64,000 nt of DNA from Trichlorobacter ammonificans (GCF_933509905.1 NZ_OW150024.1:2282001-2346000); one strand, 5' to 3'. Counted from the stretch's first letter, positions 33,544-46,216 are shown. Made by a program: numbers and translations. Notes: generated by a model not told the origin, from the sequence alone.

Positions 33544-36500
33544 ATGATTCCGCGCCTCTCACTGTTTTCCGGCTCACGCCTGTCGGGCTGGCTCTACCTG
33601 ATCCCGGTGCTGGTGCTGTCCGTGTCGCTCCTGATCACCTGGGTGGCCTGGCACAGCAACCGCACGGCCCGCCAGGAGGAGGTGCGCACCGGTTTCGACT
33701 ATCAGGCGCGCGAAGTCTTCAGCAGCATCGCGCAGCGCATGGATGCCTACGAGCAGGTGCTGCGCGGCGTCCAGGGACTGTTTGCCGTATCGGAAACGGT
33801 CACGCCCGACGAATTCCGCACCTACGTCAGAATGCTGCGGCTGAACGAAAACTATCCCGGTATCCAGGGAGTCGGCTACTCCCCCCTCATTCATGGTGCC
33901 AGCAGGGAACGGCAGCTCGCGGCCATCAGCCGGCAGGGCTATGCCGAATTCCCGATGCTTCCCACCGGCACCAGAAGCGAATATGCACCGATTATCGCCC
34001 TCGAACCGTTGACCGGCAGCAACCGTCGCGCCCTCGGCTTCGACCTGCTGTCGGAACCGGTCCGGCGGAAAGCGCTGCAGCGCGCCCGCGACCTGGGGGT
34101 GGCGGCGATCACCGCAAAGCTGCGTCTGCTGCAGGAGAACGGCCCCAAGCAACAGGCGGGCTGCATCATGTACCTGCCGGTCTATCGCCACGGCGTGGTG
34201 GCGGACAGTCTCGACGCACGGCGCCGGAACCTGGTGGGCTGGGTGTCCGCCCCCTTCCGGATGGACGACCTGATGAACGGCATTCTGGGGGAGCGGAGCC
34301 GGCAGTTTGACATCGAAATCTTCGACGGCACCACCATCCTCCCGGAAGCCATGATGTATGACGATGACACCCTCTTTCACGCCGACGGCACGGTGCCGAC
34401 ACGTTTCCAGGCGGTGCGCCGCATGGAGATTGCGGGACACATCTGGACCGTGGTGATCAGTTCCCGCGATCAGTTCCTGTCGTCGGAGAACGGTCGCGGC
34501 GCCCATACCATAGCCGTGGCCGGCATCGCCGTCAGTCTGCTGCTGACGCTGATCACCTGGCTGCTGGTGGCCGGGCACCTGCGGGCGCGCCGGGAAAGCC
34601 ATGCCGCCCAGATCACGGCCCAGGCCCTCAAGGAAGCGGAACAGTTGGCGCTGCTGGGCCACTTCGACTACGACCCGCGCAGCAACAGCACCTACTGGTC
34701 GGAGGGGCTGGAGCGGATCTGGGGATTTTCTCCGGGGGCACGCCCGCGCCGGTTCGAGGAGTTTCTGGCAACCGTGCATCCCGACGACCTGCAGATCATT
34801 CTTGATTCCGATGCCGACAAAACCTGGCGCGAGACCAGCTCGGAATTCAGGATCATCCGCAGCGACGGGGAGATACGCCACGTCTACTCCCGCGGCTACC
34901 GCGAGTTCGACCGGGAGGGTACCATTACCCGCGTCTTCGGCATCGACCAGGACATTACCGAGCGCAAGCAGGCCGAGGAACGGATCGTCCGCTCGCGCAA
35001 CTACTACCTGCAGCTGCTGGAATATTTTCCCGCCATGGTCTGGCGTGCCGGCACCGACGGCGGCTGCGACTACTTCAATCGGACCTGGCTCGCCTTTACC
35101 GGCCGCTCCTTCGAACAGGAACGGGGCGACGGCTGGACCGCCGGTGTGCATCCCGACGACCTTGCCGGCTGCCTGGCGGTTTACCACGAGGCATTCCTGA
35201 AACGCGAATCCTTTGCCATGGAGTACCGCCTGCGTCGCCACGACGGCAGCTACCAGTGGATCAGCGATCACGGCCGCCCCTTTTATACCGAAGAGGGCAC
35301 GTTTGCCGGCTACCTGGGAAGCTGCTACAACATCAACGCCCAGAAAACCGCCGAACTGGCGCTGAAGCAGGCCCACGAACAGCTTGAGCAGCGTATTGCG
35401 GAGCGCACCTCCGCACTCTCCCGGGCCAACAGCCAGCTGCGCCAGGAAATCACGGAACGCATGCGGATCGAGGATGAGTTGCGGTCAAGCCGCGCCCTGC
35501 TGGACAAGTCCCAGCAACAGGCGCGCCTGGGGTGCTGGAGCTGGGACGCCCGCACCAACCGTATCACCTGGTCCGACGAGCTGTTCCGGCTGTTCGGTAT
35601 CCCACCCCGGAAACCGGCGCCCAGCTACGGCGATTATGCCGCCATGCTCACCCCGGAAAGCTACCGGCGTTTCGATCATGCCGTGGCCCATGCCCTGGCC
35701 ACCGGCGACGACAGCGTGCTGACCATGGATATCGGGATCATCCGTGCCGACGGCAGCCAGCGGCAGTGCCTGGGCCACGGCGAGGTGGTGCGCAACGAGT
35801 ACGGGGTCATCACCCACATAAACGGCACCCTGCAGGACATCACCGAACGCAGGGAACTGGAACAGCAACTCTTCGAGGCCCGCAAGCTGGAATCGATCGG
35901 CCAGCTGGTCGCCGGGGTGGCCCATGAGGTCAGGAATCCCTTGAATGCCATTCTTTCCGTCACCGAAGCACTGTTCAGGGAAAAATCCATCGAGGACAAT
36001 CCGGAGTTCGAACCCTATCTCCATCATATCCGCAGCCAGGTTACCCGGCTGGCCCACCTGATGAACGATCTGCTGGATCTGGGCAAGCCGATCCCGGCCG
36101 ACAACCTGCAACCGCTGCCGCTGCTTGAGCTGTGCCGGGATGCCGCGCTCCTCTGGCCCGGCTCCTGCGGGCACCCCGAACGCTCCGTCAGCCTGGACGT
36201 CAAAACCAACCGGGAGCTGTTCATCCGTGCCGACGCCATCAAGCTGCAGCAGGCGTTGTTCAACCTGCTGGACAACGCCGCCCAGAACAGCCCGCAGGGG
36301 TCGGGAATCGTGCTTTCCCTGGCGCCGGTGGAGACCGACCGCTTCGTCAGTATCTGCATCAGCGATCGCGGCCAGGGTATTCCCGACGACCAGCTTGAAC
36401 GGGTCTTCCAGCCGTTTTACTCGAACCGGCGGGGGGGAACCGGCCTGGGGCTGGCCCTGGTCAAGCACTATGTCGAACACATGGCGGGAACGGTCACCAT

Positions 36501-36576
36501 CAGGAACAACGGCGACAGCCCCGGCTGTACCGTGGAAATACGCATTCCCCTCGTGACCACGGAGGACGAGCGATGA
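33544..36576 (+). CDS. CHASE-PAS membrane histidine kinase
   Basis: 1010 residues: two membrane helices (about 18-38 and 325-345) flanking a CHASE sensor (DAYEQVLRGVQGLF...NYPGIQGVGYSP), then three PAS/PAC units with the FGIDQDITERK and GTLQDITERRE ends, a coiled coil, HisKA with His794 (VAGVAHEVRNPLNAIL), and HATPase (LLDNAAQNSPQ, GTGLGLALVKHY). It senses a small extracellular ligand, probably of cytokinin/amino-acid-like size. Its stop overlaps the start of its response regulator (ATGA). Confidence 0.9.
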   Translation: MIPRLSLFSGSRLSGWLYLIPVLVLSVSLLITWVAWHSNRTARQEEVRTGFDYQAREVFSSIAQRMDAYEQVLRGVQGLFAVSETVTPDEFRTYVRMLRLNENYPGIQGVGYSPLIHGASRERQLAAISRQGYAEFPMLPTGTRSEYAPIIALEPLTGSNRRALGFDLLSEPVRRKALQRARDLGVAAITAKLRLLQENGPKQQAGCIMYLPVYRHGVVADSLDARRRNLVGWVSAPFRMDDLMNGILGERSRQFDIEIFDGTTILPEAMMYDDDTLFHADGTVPTRFQAVRRMEIAGHIWTVVISSRDQFLSSENGRGAHTIAVAGIAVSLLLTLITWLLVAGHLRARRESHAAQITAQALKEAEQLALLGHFDYDPRSNSTYWSEGLERIWGFSPGARPRRFEEFLATVHPDDLQIILDSDADKTWRETSSEFRIIRSDGEIRHVYSRGYREFDREGTITRVFGIDQDITERKQAEERIVRSRNYYLQLLEYFPAMVWRAGTDGGCDYFNRTWLAFTGRSFEQERGDGWTAGVHPDDLAGCLAVYHEAFLKRESFAMEYRLRRHDGSYQWISDHGRPFYTEEGTFAGYLGSCYNINAQKTAELALKQAHEQLEQRIAERTSALSRANSQLRQEITERMRIEDELRSSRALLDKSQQQARLGCWSWDARTNRITWSDELFRLFGIPPRKPAPSYGDYAAMLTPESYRRFDHAVAHALATGDDSVLTMDIGIIRADGSQRQCLGHGEVVRNEYGVITHINGTLQDITERRELEQQLFEARKLESIGQLVAGVAHEVRNPLNAILSVTEALFREKSIEDNPEFEPYLHHIRSQVTRLAHLMNDLLDLGKPIPADNLQPLPLLELCRDAALLWPGSCGHPERSVSLDVKTNRELFIRADAIKLQQALFNLLDNAAQNSPQGSGIVLSLAPVETDRFVSICISDRGQGIPDDQLERVFQPFYSNRRGGTGLGLALVKHYVEHMAGTVTIRNNGDSPGCTVEIRIPLVTTEDER

Positions 36577-37877
36577 AGAACCGGATTCTGCTGATCGAGG
36601 ACGAGGCGGCCACCCGCTTCGGCTTGGTACGCTACTTTGCCAGAGAAGGGTATGAGGTGGTTGAGGCGGAGGATCTGACCGTGGCGGCCCGGTTGTTTGC
36701 GTCCGAGCGGTTCGATGCCGTGCTGCTGGATATCAACCTTCCCGACGGCAACGGCCTCAATTTCATCGATACTATCCGCGAACACGACCAGGCGATCCCG
36801 ATCATCGTCATCACCGGCACCGGCGACATCCCGGTGGCCGTCGAATCGATGCAGCGGGGGGCGGACAATTTCCTGGTCAAACCGGTGGACAACGCCGGTC
36901 TGGCCATTTTCCTGCGCAAGACCCTGGAAATCGGCTCCCTGAAGCGCCGTCAGGCCGCCCATCAGCGGCTGGAGCGTCACAAGGAACCGTTTTGGAGCGT
37001 GCACCATGCCATGCAGGTGGTACGGGAACATGCCCAGATTGCCGCCGACAGCGAGAGTCCGGTGCTGATCACCGGTGAAACCGGTACCGGCAAGGGAGTG
37101 CTGGCCCGCTGGATTCACCGCAACAGCCGCAGGGGACAGGACGAGTTCGTGGAGGTGAACTGTTCCGGCCTGCGCGGCGAGTTGCTGGCCCGGGAGATTT
37201 TTGGCAACGTGCGCGGCGCCTTCACCTCTGCCGATCAGGACCGCAAGGGATTGCTGGATATCGCCGACCACGGCACCCTGTTCCTTGACGAGATCGGCGA
37301 TATGGGACTGGAGGTGCAGGCACCCTTTCTCAAGGTTCTGGAGGAAAAGCAGTACCGCCGCCTGGGGGACATCAAGCTGATCAAAAGCGATTTCCGGCTG
37401 ATCTCAGCCACCAACCGCGATATCGCCGGCATGGTGCAGAACAGCCAGTTCAGACAGGATCTGCTGTATCGCATCAACCTGCTGACCATCCATCTCCCCC
37501 CCCTGCGGGAACGAAAAAGCGATATCCCGATCATTGCCCGTGCCTTGCTGAAAAACCTCAACCAGCCCGAACTGCCCCTGCCCGACGGCATCCTCTCCCT
37601 GCTGACCGGCTACGACTGGCCCGGCAACATCCGCGAGTTGAAGAATGTTCTGGAACGGGCACTGCTCCTGGCCCGGGGAGGAGAACTCCGCGCGGAACAC
37701 TTTGCCGGGCTCGGCACCCCCCCGCCGCCGGCGCCCAGTTCGGTCCGCGAGGTCGAGGCTGCGCACATCCTCTCCGTCCTGGCAGAATCGGGCGGCAACG
37801 TTGATCTGGCCGCCTCCCGGCTCAGTATCTCCCGGGCCACCCTCTATCGCCGCATCAAGCAGTTGCGGGGGACCTGA
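36573..37877 (+). CDS. NtrC-family sigma54 response regulator
   Basis: 434 residues: receiver (ILLIEDEAATRFGL, phospho-Asp in VLLDINLPDGNG), AAA+ domain with GETGTGKGV and Walker B-region LFLDEIGD, and C-terminal HTH (LAASRLSISRATLYRRIKQLRG). The activator loop reads NVRGAFTSADQ rather than GAFTGA, a changed sigma54 contact, so sigma54 activation may be altered. Paired with the CHASE-PAS kinase by ATGA overlap. A palindrome and candidate sigma54 promoter lie downstream, before the hybrid kinase gene. Confidence 0.9.
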   Translation: MKNRILLIEDEAATRFGLVRYFAREGYEVVEAEDLTVAARLFASERFDAVLLDINLPDGNGLNFIDTIREHDQAIPIIVITGTGDIPVAVESMQRGADNFLVKPVDNAGLAIFLRKTLEIGSLKRRQAAHQRLERHKEPFWSVHHAMQVVREHAQIAADSESPVLITGETGTGKGVLARWIHRNSRRGQDEFVEVNCSGLRGELLAREIFGNVRGAFTSADQDRKGLLDIADHGTLFLDEIGDMGLEVQAPFLKVLEEKQYRRLGDIKLIKSDFRLISATNRDIAGMVQNSQFRQDLLYRINLLTIHLPPLRERKSDIPIIARALLKNLNQPELPLPDGILSLLTGYDWPGNIRELKNVLERALLLARGGELRAEHFAGLGTPPPPAPSSVREVEAAHILSVLAESGGNVDLAASRLSISRATLYRRIKQLRGT

Positions 37878-38158
37878 CCCGTCCCCCTCCCCTGCCGGAG
37901 CGCGCGCCGGGCACCGGGCCGAACAAACAAACCCAACAAGACTCATTTGATACTTTTCCAAGCAGCCGCCAGCCCGGGCACCACCACCGGAAAAACACAA
38001 TAATTTCAAAGCACTGCCAGACACGAACGCCACCCCCCTCCTCCGGCTGCCGTGATTTCGGGCATGGCGTTCTCAGCAGCCGTCTCAATTTGAGACCACC
38101 CCGCACACCACGACACCATAACACACTGTTTTCAAAAGGCTTTACTCCATTCTCCCGT
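37878..38158. other. Gene-free stretch with a 15-bp palindrome
   Basis: About 350 bp separate this regulator from the hybrid kinase. I see no gene in it. GTCTCAA-T-TTGAGAC at 38082-38096 is a perfect palindrome, 62 bp before a candidate sigma54 promoter, and is probably an activator site. No terminator hairpin stands out. Confidence 0.5.
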
Positions 38159-38175
38159 TTGGCATGCTCCTTGAT
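38159..38175 (+). promoter_or_regulatory. Candidate sigma54 promoter of the hybrid kinase operon
   Basis: TTGGCATGCTCCTTGAT has the conserved GG and correct N10 spacing; the -12 GC is GA here. It lies 55 bp before ATG 38230. The 15-bp palindrome upstream and the NtrC-type regulator gene just before make regulation by that protein plausible. Confidence 0.5.
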
Positions 38176-38229
38176 ACGCCCTCTTCCGGCCAGGGATGGT
38201 GCTGGCATCTACGTGCGGAAAGGATCGGC

Positions 38230-41200
38230 ATGCCCCTCGACAGACTCCTGACAGCCGTCACGTCATGGCTTGGCGTTCTCATCCTGTTCGTGACGGCAGC
38301 CGCTCCGGCAGCCGCAACCGAGGTCAGGATCGGCGTTTTGGCCAACAACGGACGTGCGGCAGCGGTACAGGCCTGGCAACCGCATGCAGACTATCTGGAG
38401 CGTGCTCTGCCGGGATACCAGTTCCGGATCGTCCCCCTCGACTTCACCGGACTCTATCCAGCGGTCAAGAAGGGGGTCGTCGATTTCGTGGTCGTCAACA
38501 CCGGCCAGTACGTGGAACTGGAAGCGGAGGCCGGCATCACCCGAATCGTCACCCTGAAGAAGCTGGGGCCGGAAGGGGCCCAGACCGTTTTCGGCGGGGT
38601 CCTCTTTACCCGGGCCGAACGTGACGATATCGAGGGTTTGCGCGACCTGCGCGGCAAGCGTATCTGGATTCCGGACATCACCTCCTTCGGCGGCTGGCTG
38701 ATGCAACTGCGGGAAATCCTCGCCGCCGGGGTCAGCCAGACCAGCTTTGCGGAGCTGCATGCCACCGGTAACCACGAAGCCGTGGTGCAGGCGGTGCTGG
38801 AACGGCACGCCGATATCGGCTCGGTTCGTACCGGCACCCTGGAGGAGATGGCTGCGGCGGGCCTCCTGGATCTGTCGAGCCTTAAAATCATCAACAAGCG
38901 CCAGACCCCCGGTTTTCCACTGATTCACAGCACGCGGCTCTACCCGGAATGGTCATTTTCCAAGCTGCGTCACACCGATTCCCGCTTGGCGGAACGGCTT
39001 GCCGTGGCGCTGCTGCAGCTCCCCGCCGCCCACCCCGCCGCCCGGACCGCCCAGATCACCGGCTGGACCATTGCCGCCGACTACACCAACGCCCATGAAC
39101 TGTACCGCGAGTTGCAACTGGGACCGTACCAGGGACTGAACCGTTTCAGCCTCTTCGACGCGGTGAAGCGCTACTGGTATCTGGCAGTGCTCACCCTGGT
39201 GTTCATGGCCCTGCTGGTGGCAACCGTCATCAGGGTCATCCGGGGAAATCGCTGCCTGGCGGTGACGCTGCAGGAGCTGGAGCAGCAGCGCAGCATGGCG
39301 CAGCAAGCCCTGGAGGACTTGAACGAACGCAGCGACCAGCTGGAACGGACCAACGAGGAACTCCGCTCCAGCAACGAGCGGCTGGTGGCGATCAATTTCG
39401 AGCGCAGCCAGCTCCTGACCGCACTGCAGAAAAGCGAGGACCAGCTGCGGCTGCTGCTGGATTCCACCGCCGAGGCGATCTACGGCACCGACTTAAACGG
39501 TACCTGCACGTTCTGCAACACCACGTGCCTGACCCTGCTGGGCTATGAAAAGCCGGAAGAGCTGATCGGCAAAAATATCCACCAGAAAATTCATTACCGC
39601 CGCAAGGACGGCTCCCCCTATCCCGAGCACGAATGCACCATTTTCAAGGCGTTCATGCGGGGAGAGGGGCTGCATGTCGAGGAGGAGGTGTTCTGGCGCT
39701 CGGACGGCAGCAGCGTGACGGTGGAGTTCTGGTCCTACCCCCAGTACCGCAACGGGGTCATCGTGGGAACCGTCGCCACCTTCATGGATATCTCCCCCCG
39801 CATCGAAGCCCAGAAGAAACTGGTCATGCTCTCCAAGGCCATCGAAAACAGCCCGGCAGCGGTGGTGGTGACCGATTATTTCGGCACTATCGAGTACGTT
39901 AACCCGAAATTCACCGAAATCACCGGCTACCTTCCCGAGGAGGCCATCGGCCAGAATCCCCGCATTCTCAATGCCGGCGTCCAGTCACGAGAGTTCTATG
40001 CCGAACTCTGGGACACCATCAACAGCGGCCGGGAATGGCGGGGAGAGTTCTGCAACCGCAAGAAAACCGGAGAAATTCACTGGGAGTCGGCCTCCATCTC
40101 CCCCATCCGCAACGAACTGGGACAGATTTCGCACTACGTGGCGGTAAAAGAGGATATCACCGAGCGGAAACTGATCGCCGAAGAGCTGCACCGCGCCAAG
40201 GAGGCGGCCGAGGCGGGCAACCGTTCAAAATCCGAGTTTCTGGCCAACATGAGCCACGAAATCCGTACACCGCTGAACGCCATCCTCGGTTTTTCCGACC
40301 TGGCGCTGGAAACCGAGCTGAATCCGGAGCAGCGCGACTACCTGACCCGGGTCAACTTCGCCGGCACCTCGCTGCTGCGGATCATCAACGATATCCTTGA
40401 CCTGTCCAAGATCGAGGCCGGCCAGCTCGAACTGGAACAGATCGGCTTCGGTCCCGCGGAACTGTTGCAAAACACCCTGGCGCTGTTCAGGGAGCAGGCC
40501 GAGGTGAAGGGGATATTCCTGAAGCTCGATCTCGACCCGACGCTGCCCCAGCGCCTGCAGGGGGACCCGCTGCGCCTCGGCCAGATTCTGACCAACCTGA
40601 TCGGCAATGCGGTCAAGTTTACGGAGCAAGGGGGAGTTGAAGTACGGCTGAGCCTGCTGCTGCACCAGCCCGAACGGGTGGAGTTGCAGTTCGAGATCAG
40701 CGACAGCGGCATAGGACTTACCCCCGAAAGCCTGACAGGCCTTTTTCAACCCTTTACCCAGGCGGATAACTCCATTACCCGAAAATTCGGCGGCACCGGC
40801 CTGGGACTTTCCATCTGCAAGCGCCTGGTGGATCTGATGGGGGGGAGCATCTGGGCCGAAAGCCGCCTGGGCGAAGGCAGTTCCTTCTTTTTCACCCTCC
40901 CCTTTGCCTGCGCCGCCGCTGCCGTCATGCCGACGGTTCCCCGTGCTGCCCGTGACGACGACGCTGCCGACGGCGGGACCGAGGACCACCTGCAGGGGCT
41001 GCGCATCCTGCTGGCCGAGGACAACGAGGTCAACTGCCTGCTGATCACGGAACTGCTCCGCCGGCGCGGCATCGAAGTTGAGGTGGTCACCGACGGCGCC
41101 CAAGCCGTTTCCCGGCTGCTGCAAACCTCCGCAACCTATGACCTGGTGCTCATGGACATCCAGATGCCGGTGCTGGACGGCCTTGAGGCGACCCGCAGAA

Positions 41201-41648
41201 TCCGCCGCGACCCACGCTTTGCGGAGCTGCCGATCATTGCCGTCACGGCCCACGCCTACCAGGAGGAACAGGATCGCTGCCGGGAAGCCGGTATGAACGC
41301 CCACATCGTCAAACCGGTCAATGCCCAGATCATGTTCAGCACCATCGAACAGTGGCTGCAGCCGTCCGGAAGGCCCGCCCGCCATGCGGTCGCACTGCCG
41401 GTGGACGAGGGGCGGCTCCACGAGATCGTCCGCCGTCTGTACCGCTACATCAGGGAGCAGGATGGTCAGGCAGCCTATTTCCTTCAGGAGTGCCGTCACG
41501 AACTCGCCGTCCTCTCCGAGCAGACCGTGGCCTCGCTGGAGGGGTTGCTCTCCTCCTATGACTATGATGCCGCCCTGGAGGTTCTGCCGGAAATCGCCGG
41601 GATGATGGCACTCGACATCCATAACGACGGCTCCGGGGAAGCGGCGTC

Positions 41649-41652
<4 letters not shown>
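38230..41652 (+). CDS. Hybrid histidine kinase with periplasmic PhnD-like binding domain
   Basis: 1140 residues. Signal segment, then a PhnD/phosphonate-binding-like periplasmic domain (EVRIGVLANNGRAAAVQAWQPHADYLERAL...) to about residue 300, membrane helix around 316-338, coiled coil, two PAS domains, HisKA with His676 (MSHEIRTPLNAILGF), HATPase (NLIGNAVKFTEQG, GTGLGLSICKRL), and a receiver with Asp976 (LVLMDIQMPVLDG). The last 90 residues are helical and of unknown function. It senses a solute, possibly an oxyanion or organophosphonate. ATG 38230 follows AAAGGA. Stop overlaps the HD-GYP gene (ATGA). Confidence 0.88.
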
Positions 41653-42707
<1,055 letters not shown>

Positions 42708-42736
42708 AGCGACTATTACCCCCAGGAGGAACATCC

Positions 42737-44293
42737 ATGTCGTTCACTACCCGCATCGTCATCGGCAATGCCGTCGCCATGGCCATAACCACGATCACCC
42801 TGGCGCTGATCGTCCCCCGGGACTATCTGCTGACCTGCCTGGCCATCGGCCTGGGGCTGACCGCCGGCTCCTGCCTGGTTCTCGGACAGCTCTGCCGGCA
42901 GGCATTCACGCCGCTTACGCGTATCGTCGATGTCATTGAGACCGCCGCAGGGGGCAACCTGACCGTGCGGGCCGAGGACAAGGGGGTGGGGGAGATCGTC
43001 CGGCTCGCCCATGCCTTCAACCGGATGATCGACGACATGAACAAGGCGATGCGCCAGTTCTACTATGTTTCCGAACTGGTCAGGGACTCGGTCTCCATGG
43101 TCTCCAGCAACACTGCCACCATGGTGGATGCGGCCGAAGACGTGGCCCTGCAGTCCAGCACCATTGCCACGGCCAGTGAAGAGATGGCCGCCACCTCCGG
43201 CGATATCGCCCTCAACTGCCAGTACGCCGCTGAAAACGCCCGGACCGCGGCGGATCAGACCACCAGCGGCGTCGAGATCATCATGAACAGCGCCCGGCTG
43301 ATGGACACCATCGCCCGCCGGGTCACCGACGCCTCCATCACCGTTGAGGGGCTGGGAAAACGCTCGGACCAGATCGGCGCCATTGTCAGCACCATCCAGG
43401 ATATCGCCGATCAGACCAATCTGCTGGCCCTGAACGCCGCCATCGAAGCGGCACGGGCCGGCGAGCAGGGACGCGGTTTTGCCGTGGTTGCCGACGAAGT
43501 GCGCGCCCTGGCGGAGCGGACCACCAAGGCCACCAAGGAGATCAGCGGCATGATCCAGGCCATCCAGGAGGAGACCCGCCGGGCCGTCACCTCCATGTCG
43601 GAGGGGGTTGACGAAGTCCGCCGCGGTACCGAGGAAACCACCCGTTCCGGCGAGGCGTTCAACGACATCCTGACCCGGGTGAGCGAGCTGACCACCCAGA
43701 TCAGCCAGATCGCCACGGCAGCTGAGGAGCAGACCGCCACGACCCATGAGATCTCCGGCAATATCCTGCGGATCACCGACGTGGTGGACCGCAATGTGGA
43801 AAACGCCCGCAGCACCACCGGCGCCACCGGCCAGCTGTCCGCGCAGGTGGATGAACTGCACAAGCTGGTGTCGGCCCTGAAACTGTCCAAGATGCTGGAA
43901 TGGGACAGCAGCTTCCTGACCGGCATCGAGCTGTTCGACACCCAGCACCGCAAGTTGTGCGATATGGTCAACGAACTGTACGAGGCGATGCAGCAGAAGC
44001 GGAGCAGGGAGGCGGTGGGCTCCATCCTGAACCAGCTGATCTCCTATACCGCCACCCACTTTGCCGCCGAGGAAGAGGCCATGGCCAAAACCAACTTCCC
44101 GGAGGATGCGGAGCACCGCCGCCACCACGCCAAGCTGGTGGAACAGGCCCTCGACCTGCAGCAGCGCTTCAGTACCGGGGAATCGGTACTGAGCCAGAAC
44201 GTTATCGAGTTCCTGCAGGACTGGCTGATCAACCATATCAAAGGGGTGGACAAGCGGTACGGGCCGTACCTGAACAAACACGGCATCCGGTAA
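42737..44293 (+). CDS. Methyl-accepting chemotaxis protein with C-terminal hemerythrin domain
   Basis: 518 residues. Two membrane helices are separated by only a few residues, so there is no periplasmic sensor. A HAMP segment and MCP signalling domain follow, with the hairpin tip [20 protein letters not shown]. From about residue 388, [21 protein letters not shown] begins a bacteriohemerythrin with His/Glu diiron ligands ([22 protein letters not shown]). Senses oxygen or redox state inside the cell, as shown for DcrH of Desulfovibrio, here with the diiron domain at the C-terminus. Confidence 0.9.
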   Translation: MSFTTRIVIGNAVAMAITTITLALIVPRDYLLTCLAIGLGLTAGSCLVLGQLCRQAFTPLTRIVDVIETAAGGNLTVRAEDKGVGEIVRLAHAFNRMIDDMNKAMRQFYYVSELVRDSVSMVSSNTATMVDAAEDVALQSSTIATASEEMAATSGDIALNCQYAAENARTAADQTTSGVEIIMNSARLMDTIARRVTDASITVEGLGKRSDQIGAIVSTIQDIADQTNLLALNAAIEAARAGEQGRGFAVVADEVRALAERTTKATKEISGMIQAIQEETRRAVTSMSEGVDEVRRGTEETTRSGEAFNDILTRVSELTTQISQIATAAEEQTATTHEISGNILRITDVVDRNVENARSTTGATGQLSAQVDELHKLVSALKLSKMLEWDSSFLTGIELFDTQHRKLCDMVNELYEAMQQKRSREAVGSILNQLISYTATHFAAEEEAMAKTNFPEDAEHRRHHAKLVEQALDLQQRFSTGESVLSQNVIEFLQDWLINHIKGVDKRYGPYLNKHGIR

Positions 44294-44327
44294 CTTCTTG
44301 GGGGGAACAAGAAAAGGCACGACTCAC

Positions 44328-44373
44328 AACGGCACCGGCATGGGGCAGTTCTGCTCCGCATGCCGGTGCCGTT
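44328..44373. terminator. Bidirectional terminator hairpin between MCP and ruvA
   Basis: AACGGCACCGGCATG pairs perfectly with CATGCCGGTGCCGTT (15 bp) around 16 nt. Lies between convergent genes. Confidence 0.75.
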
Positions 44374-44415
44374 CGTGCTGTCCGGAAACGACAAACGCCC
44401 GACTGCGGGCGATGG

Positions 44416-45018
44416 CTACTTCATCAGAATTTTCAACGCCTGCTTCAGCAACTCCTCCACAGACCCTCCCGTTGCGGCATCAATTCCGGCAAGGGCTTTC
44501 TTCACCTGGACCTCCTTGTACCCGAGGTTCAGCAGGGCGGAGGTAACATCCTCCAGCAGCGCCTCGGCCGGTACCGTCCTGCCCACCGCTTCCGCCGCCG
44601 GCAGGACACCTGCTTCCAGCTTGCCCACCTTTTCGCGCAGTTCCAGCACCAGTCGTTCCGCAGTCTTCTTGCCGATCCCCGGAATGGCCGACAGCTTGTG
44701 CAGGTCCCCCTGGGCAAGCGCTGCCGCCAGTTGCGGCGGCTGAATGTTGGAGAGGATGTCACGGGCCAGCTTCGGACCGATACCGGAGACGGATATCAGC
44801 AACTGGAAGAACGATTTCTCGGTACGGGTCCGAAATCCGTACAACTGGATGGCATCCTCCCGCACACTGGTATGGATATGCAGAGTTACCTCACCGCTTT
44901 CCGGCAGCTCGTAGTAGGTGGAAAAGGGAATCATCACCCGGTACCCCACCCCCTGTACGTCGACGATCAGGTGGTCCGGTGTCTTGTAGGCGATCCGTCC
45001 GGTCAAAAGGGCTATCAT
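44416..45018 (-). CDS. ruvA: Holliday junction DNA helicase subunit RuvA
   Basis: 200 residues: N-terminal OB fold ([26 protein letters not shown]), two helix-hairpin-helix motifs ([25 protein letters not shown]) and a C-terminal three-helix domain. Start ATG 45018 overlaps the ruvC stop. ruvB is not next to it, unlike many genomes: the downstream region is a terminator and a convergent chemoreceptor. Confidence 0.95.
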   Translation of the reverse strand: MIALLTGRIAYKTPDHLIVDVQGVGYRVMIPFSTYYELPESGEVTLHIHTSVREDAIQLYGFRTRTEKSFFQLLISVSGIGPKLARDILSNIQPPQLAAALAQGDLHKLSAIPGIGKKTAERLVLELREKVGKLEAGVLPAAEAVGRTVPAEALLEDVTSALLNLGYKEVQVKKALAGIDAATGGSVEELLKQALKILMK

Positions 45019-45551
45019 GGCGTATAGTTTCTCCAGGAACTGGCGCGGCGGGATGCGACCACCGCGGGGCCGGCCTGCCGGCGCAGGCGGTACGAATTGA
45101 GGTGGCAAATGGCCACGGCCACGGCATCGGAGGCGTCGGCCTGGGCGATCTCCGGCAACCCCAGCAGCGCCTTTACCATCTTCTGGACCTGCTCCTTGCC
45201 CGCCCTGCCCTGCCCTACCACTGCCTGCTTGACCTGGGAGGCGGTGTATTCGAACACCGGCACCGCCGCATGGACCGCGGCGACAATGGCCGCACCGCGG
45301 GCCTGACCGAGCTTCAGAGCGGTCCTGACGTTATCGGAGACATAGACATCCTCCACCGCCACCGCCTCCGGCCGGTACTCGACGATCACCCGGCTCAGTC
45401 CCTCAAAAATCAGCCGCAGACGTTCAGGGAAGTCGGAGGCCCGATCGGTGAAGATGGCACCGTTGTCGACGTGGAGCAGCCGGCTCCCCTGCTGTTCCAC
45501 AATGCCGTAACCGGTTATCCGCGAACCGGGATCAATACCGAGCACACGCAT
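45015..45551 (-). CDS. ruvC: Holliday junction resolvase RuvC
   Basis: 178 residues; [18 protein letters not shown] holds the first catalytic Asp, and [29 protein letters not shown] and [15 protein letters not shown] the remaining motifs. Resolves four-way junctions with RuvAB. Earlier in-frame starts would add non-homologous residues. Confidence 0.95.
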   Translation of the reverse strand: MRVLGIDPGSRITGYGIVEQQGSRLLHVDNGAIFTDRASDFPERLRLIFEGLSRVIVEYRPEAVAVEDVYVSDNVRTALKLGQARGAAIVAAVHAAVPVFEYTASQVKQAVVGQGRAGKEQVQKMVKALLGLPEIAQADASDAVAVAICHLNSYRLRRQAGPAVVASRRASSWRNYTP

Positions 45552-45695
45552 AATCAATCTCCCGCGGTAGTGGGAACGCGGATTGTTTCGTCCCGGGTTT
45601 GTCAAGCAAGCAATGGCGCGGAGGCGTACGCCGAGGTACGTCGCACACGGCATTGTGAAGATTGGCGAAGCCAGGGCGGAGCAGGACCGTTCCGC

Positions 45696-46169
45696 TCAAA
45701 ACCCGCAGCCTCCGCCATGTTTGCGGTGGTACTGCTGATGGTACTCCTCGGCCTCCCAGAAAATCCCGGCAGGCACGATTTCGGTCACGATGGAACGGCG
45801 GTAGCGGCCGGACATGGCGAGCCGTTCGCGGGACTCCTCCGCCAGGCGTCGCTGTTCATCGGTATGCACGAAAATGGCCGAACGGTACTGACTGCCGATG
45901 TCGGGACCCTGTCGGTTCAACTGGGTCGGATCGTGACACTCCCAGAAAAGCGCCAGCAACTGTTCATAGCTGATCCGATCGGCGTCGAACGTAACCTCCA
46001 CGGCTTCAGCATGGCCGGTGCCGTCGCCGCAGACCTGCCGGTAAGTGGGCTGCTCCGTCCGGCCACCGGTGTAGCCCACCCTGGTGGCGACCACGCCGGG
46101 AACATCCCTGAAGCTCTCCTCGACTCCCCAGAAGCATCCGGCCGCAAAGGTAGCACGCTGCTCGTTCAT
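45696..46169 (-). CDS. msrA: Peptide methionine sulfoxide reductase MsrA
   Basis: 157 residues; [13 protein letters not shown] contains the catalytic Cys12. The C-terminal GGGCGF supplies a resolving cysteine. It reduces methionine-S-sulfoxide in proteins. Lies 48 bp after yebC; the 145 bp to ruvC show no clear site. Confidence 0.93.
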   Translation of the reverse strand: MNEQRATFAAGCFWGVEESFRDVPGVVATRVGYTGGRTEQPTYRQVCGDGTGHAEAVEVTFDADRISYEQLLALFWECHDPTQLNRQGPDIGSQYRSAIFVHTDEQRRLAEESRERLAMSGRYRRSIVTEIVPAGIFWEAEEYHQQYHRKHGGGCGF

Positions 46170-46216
46170 GACACCTGCTCCCGAAACAGGAAAGGGGCTG
46201 TGGCAGCCCCTCCCGG

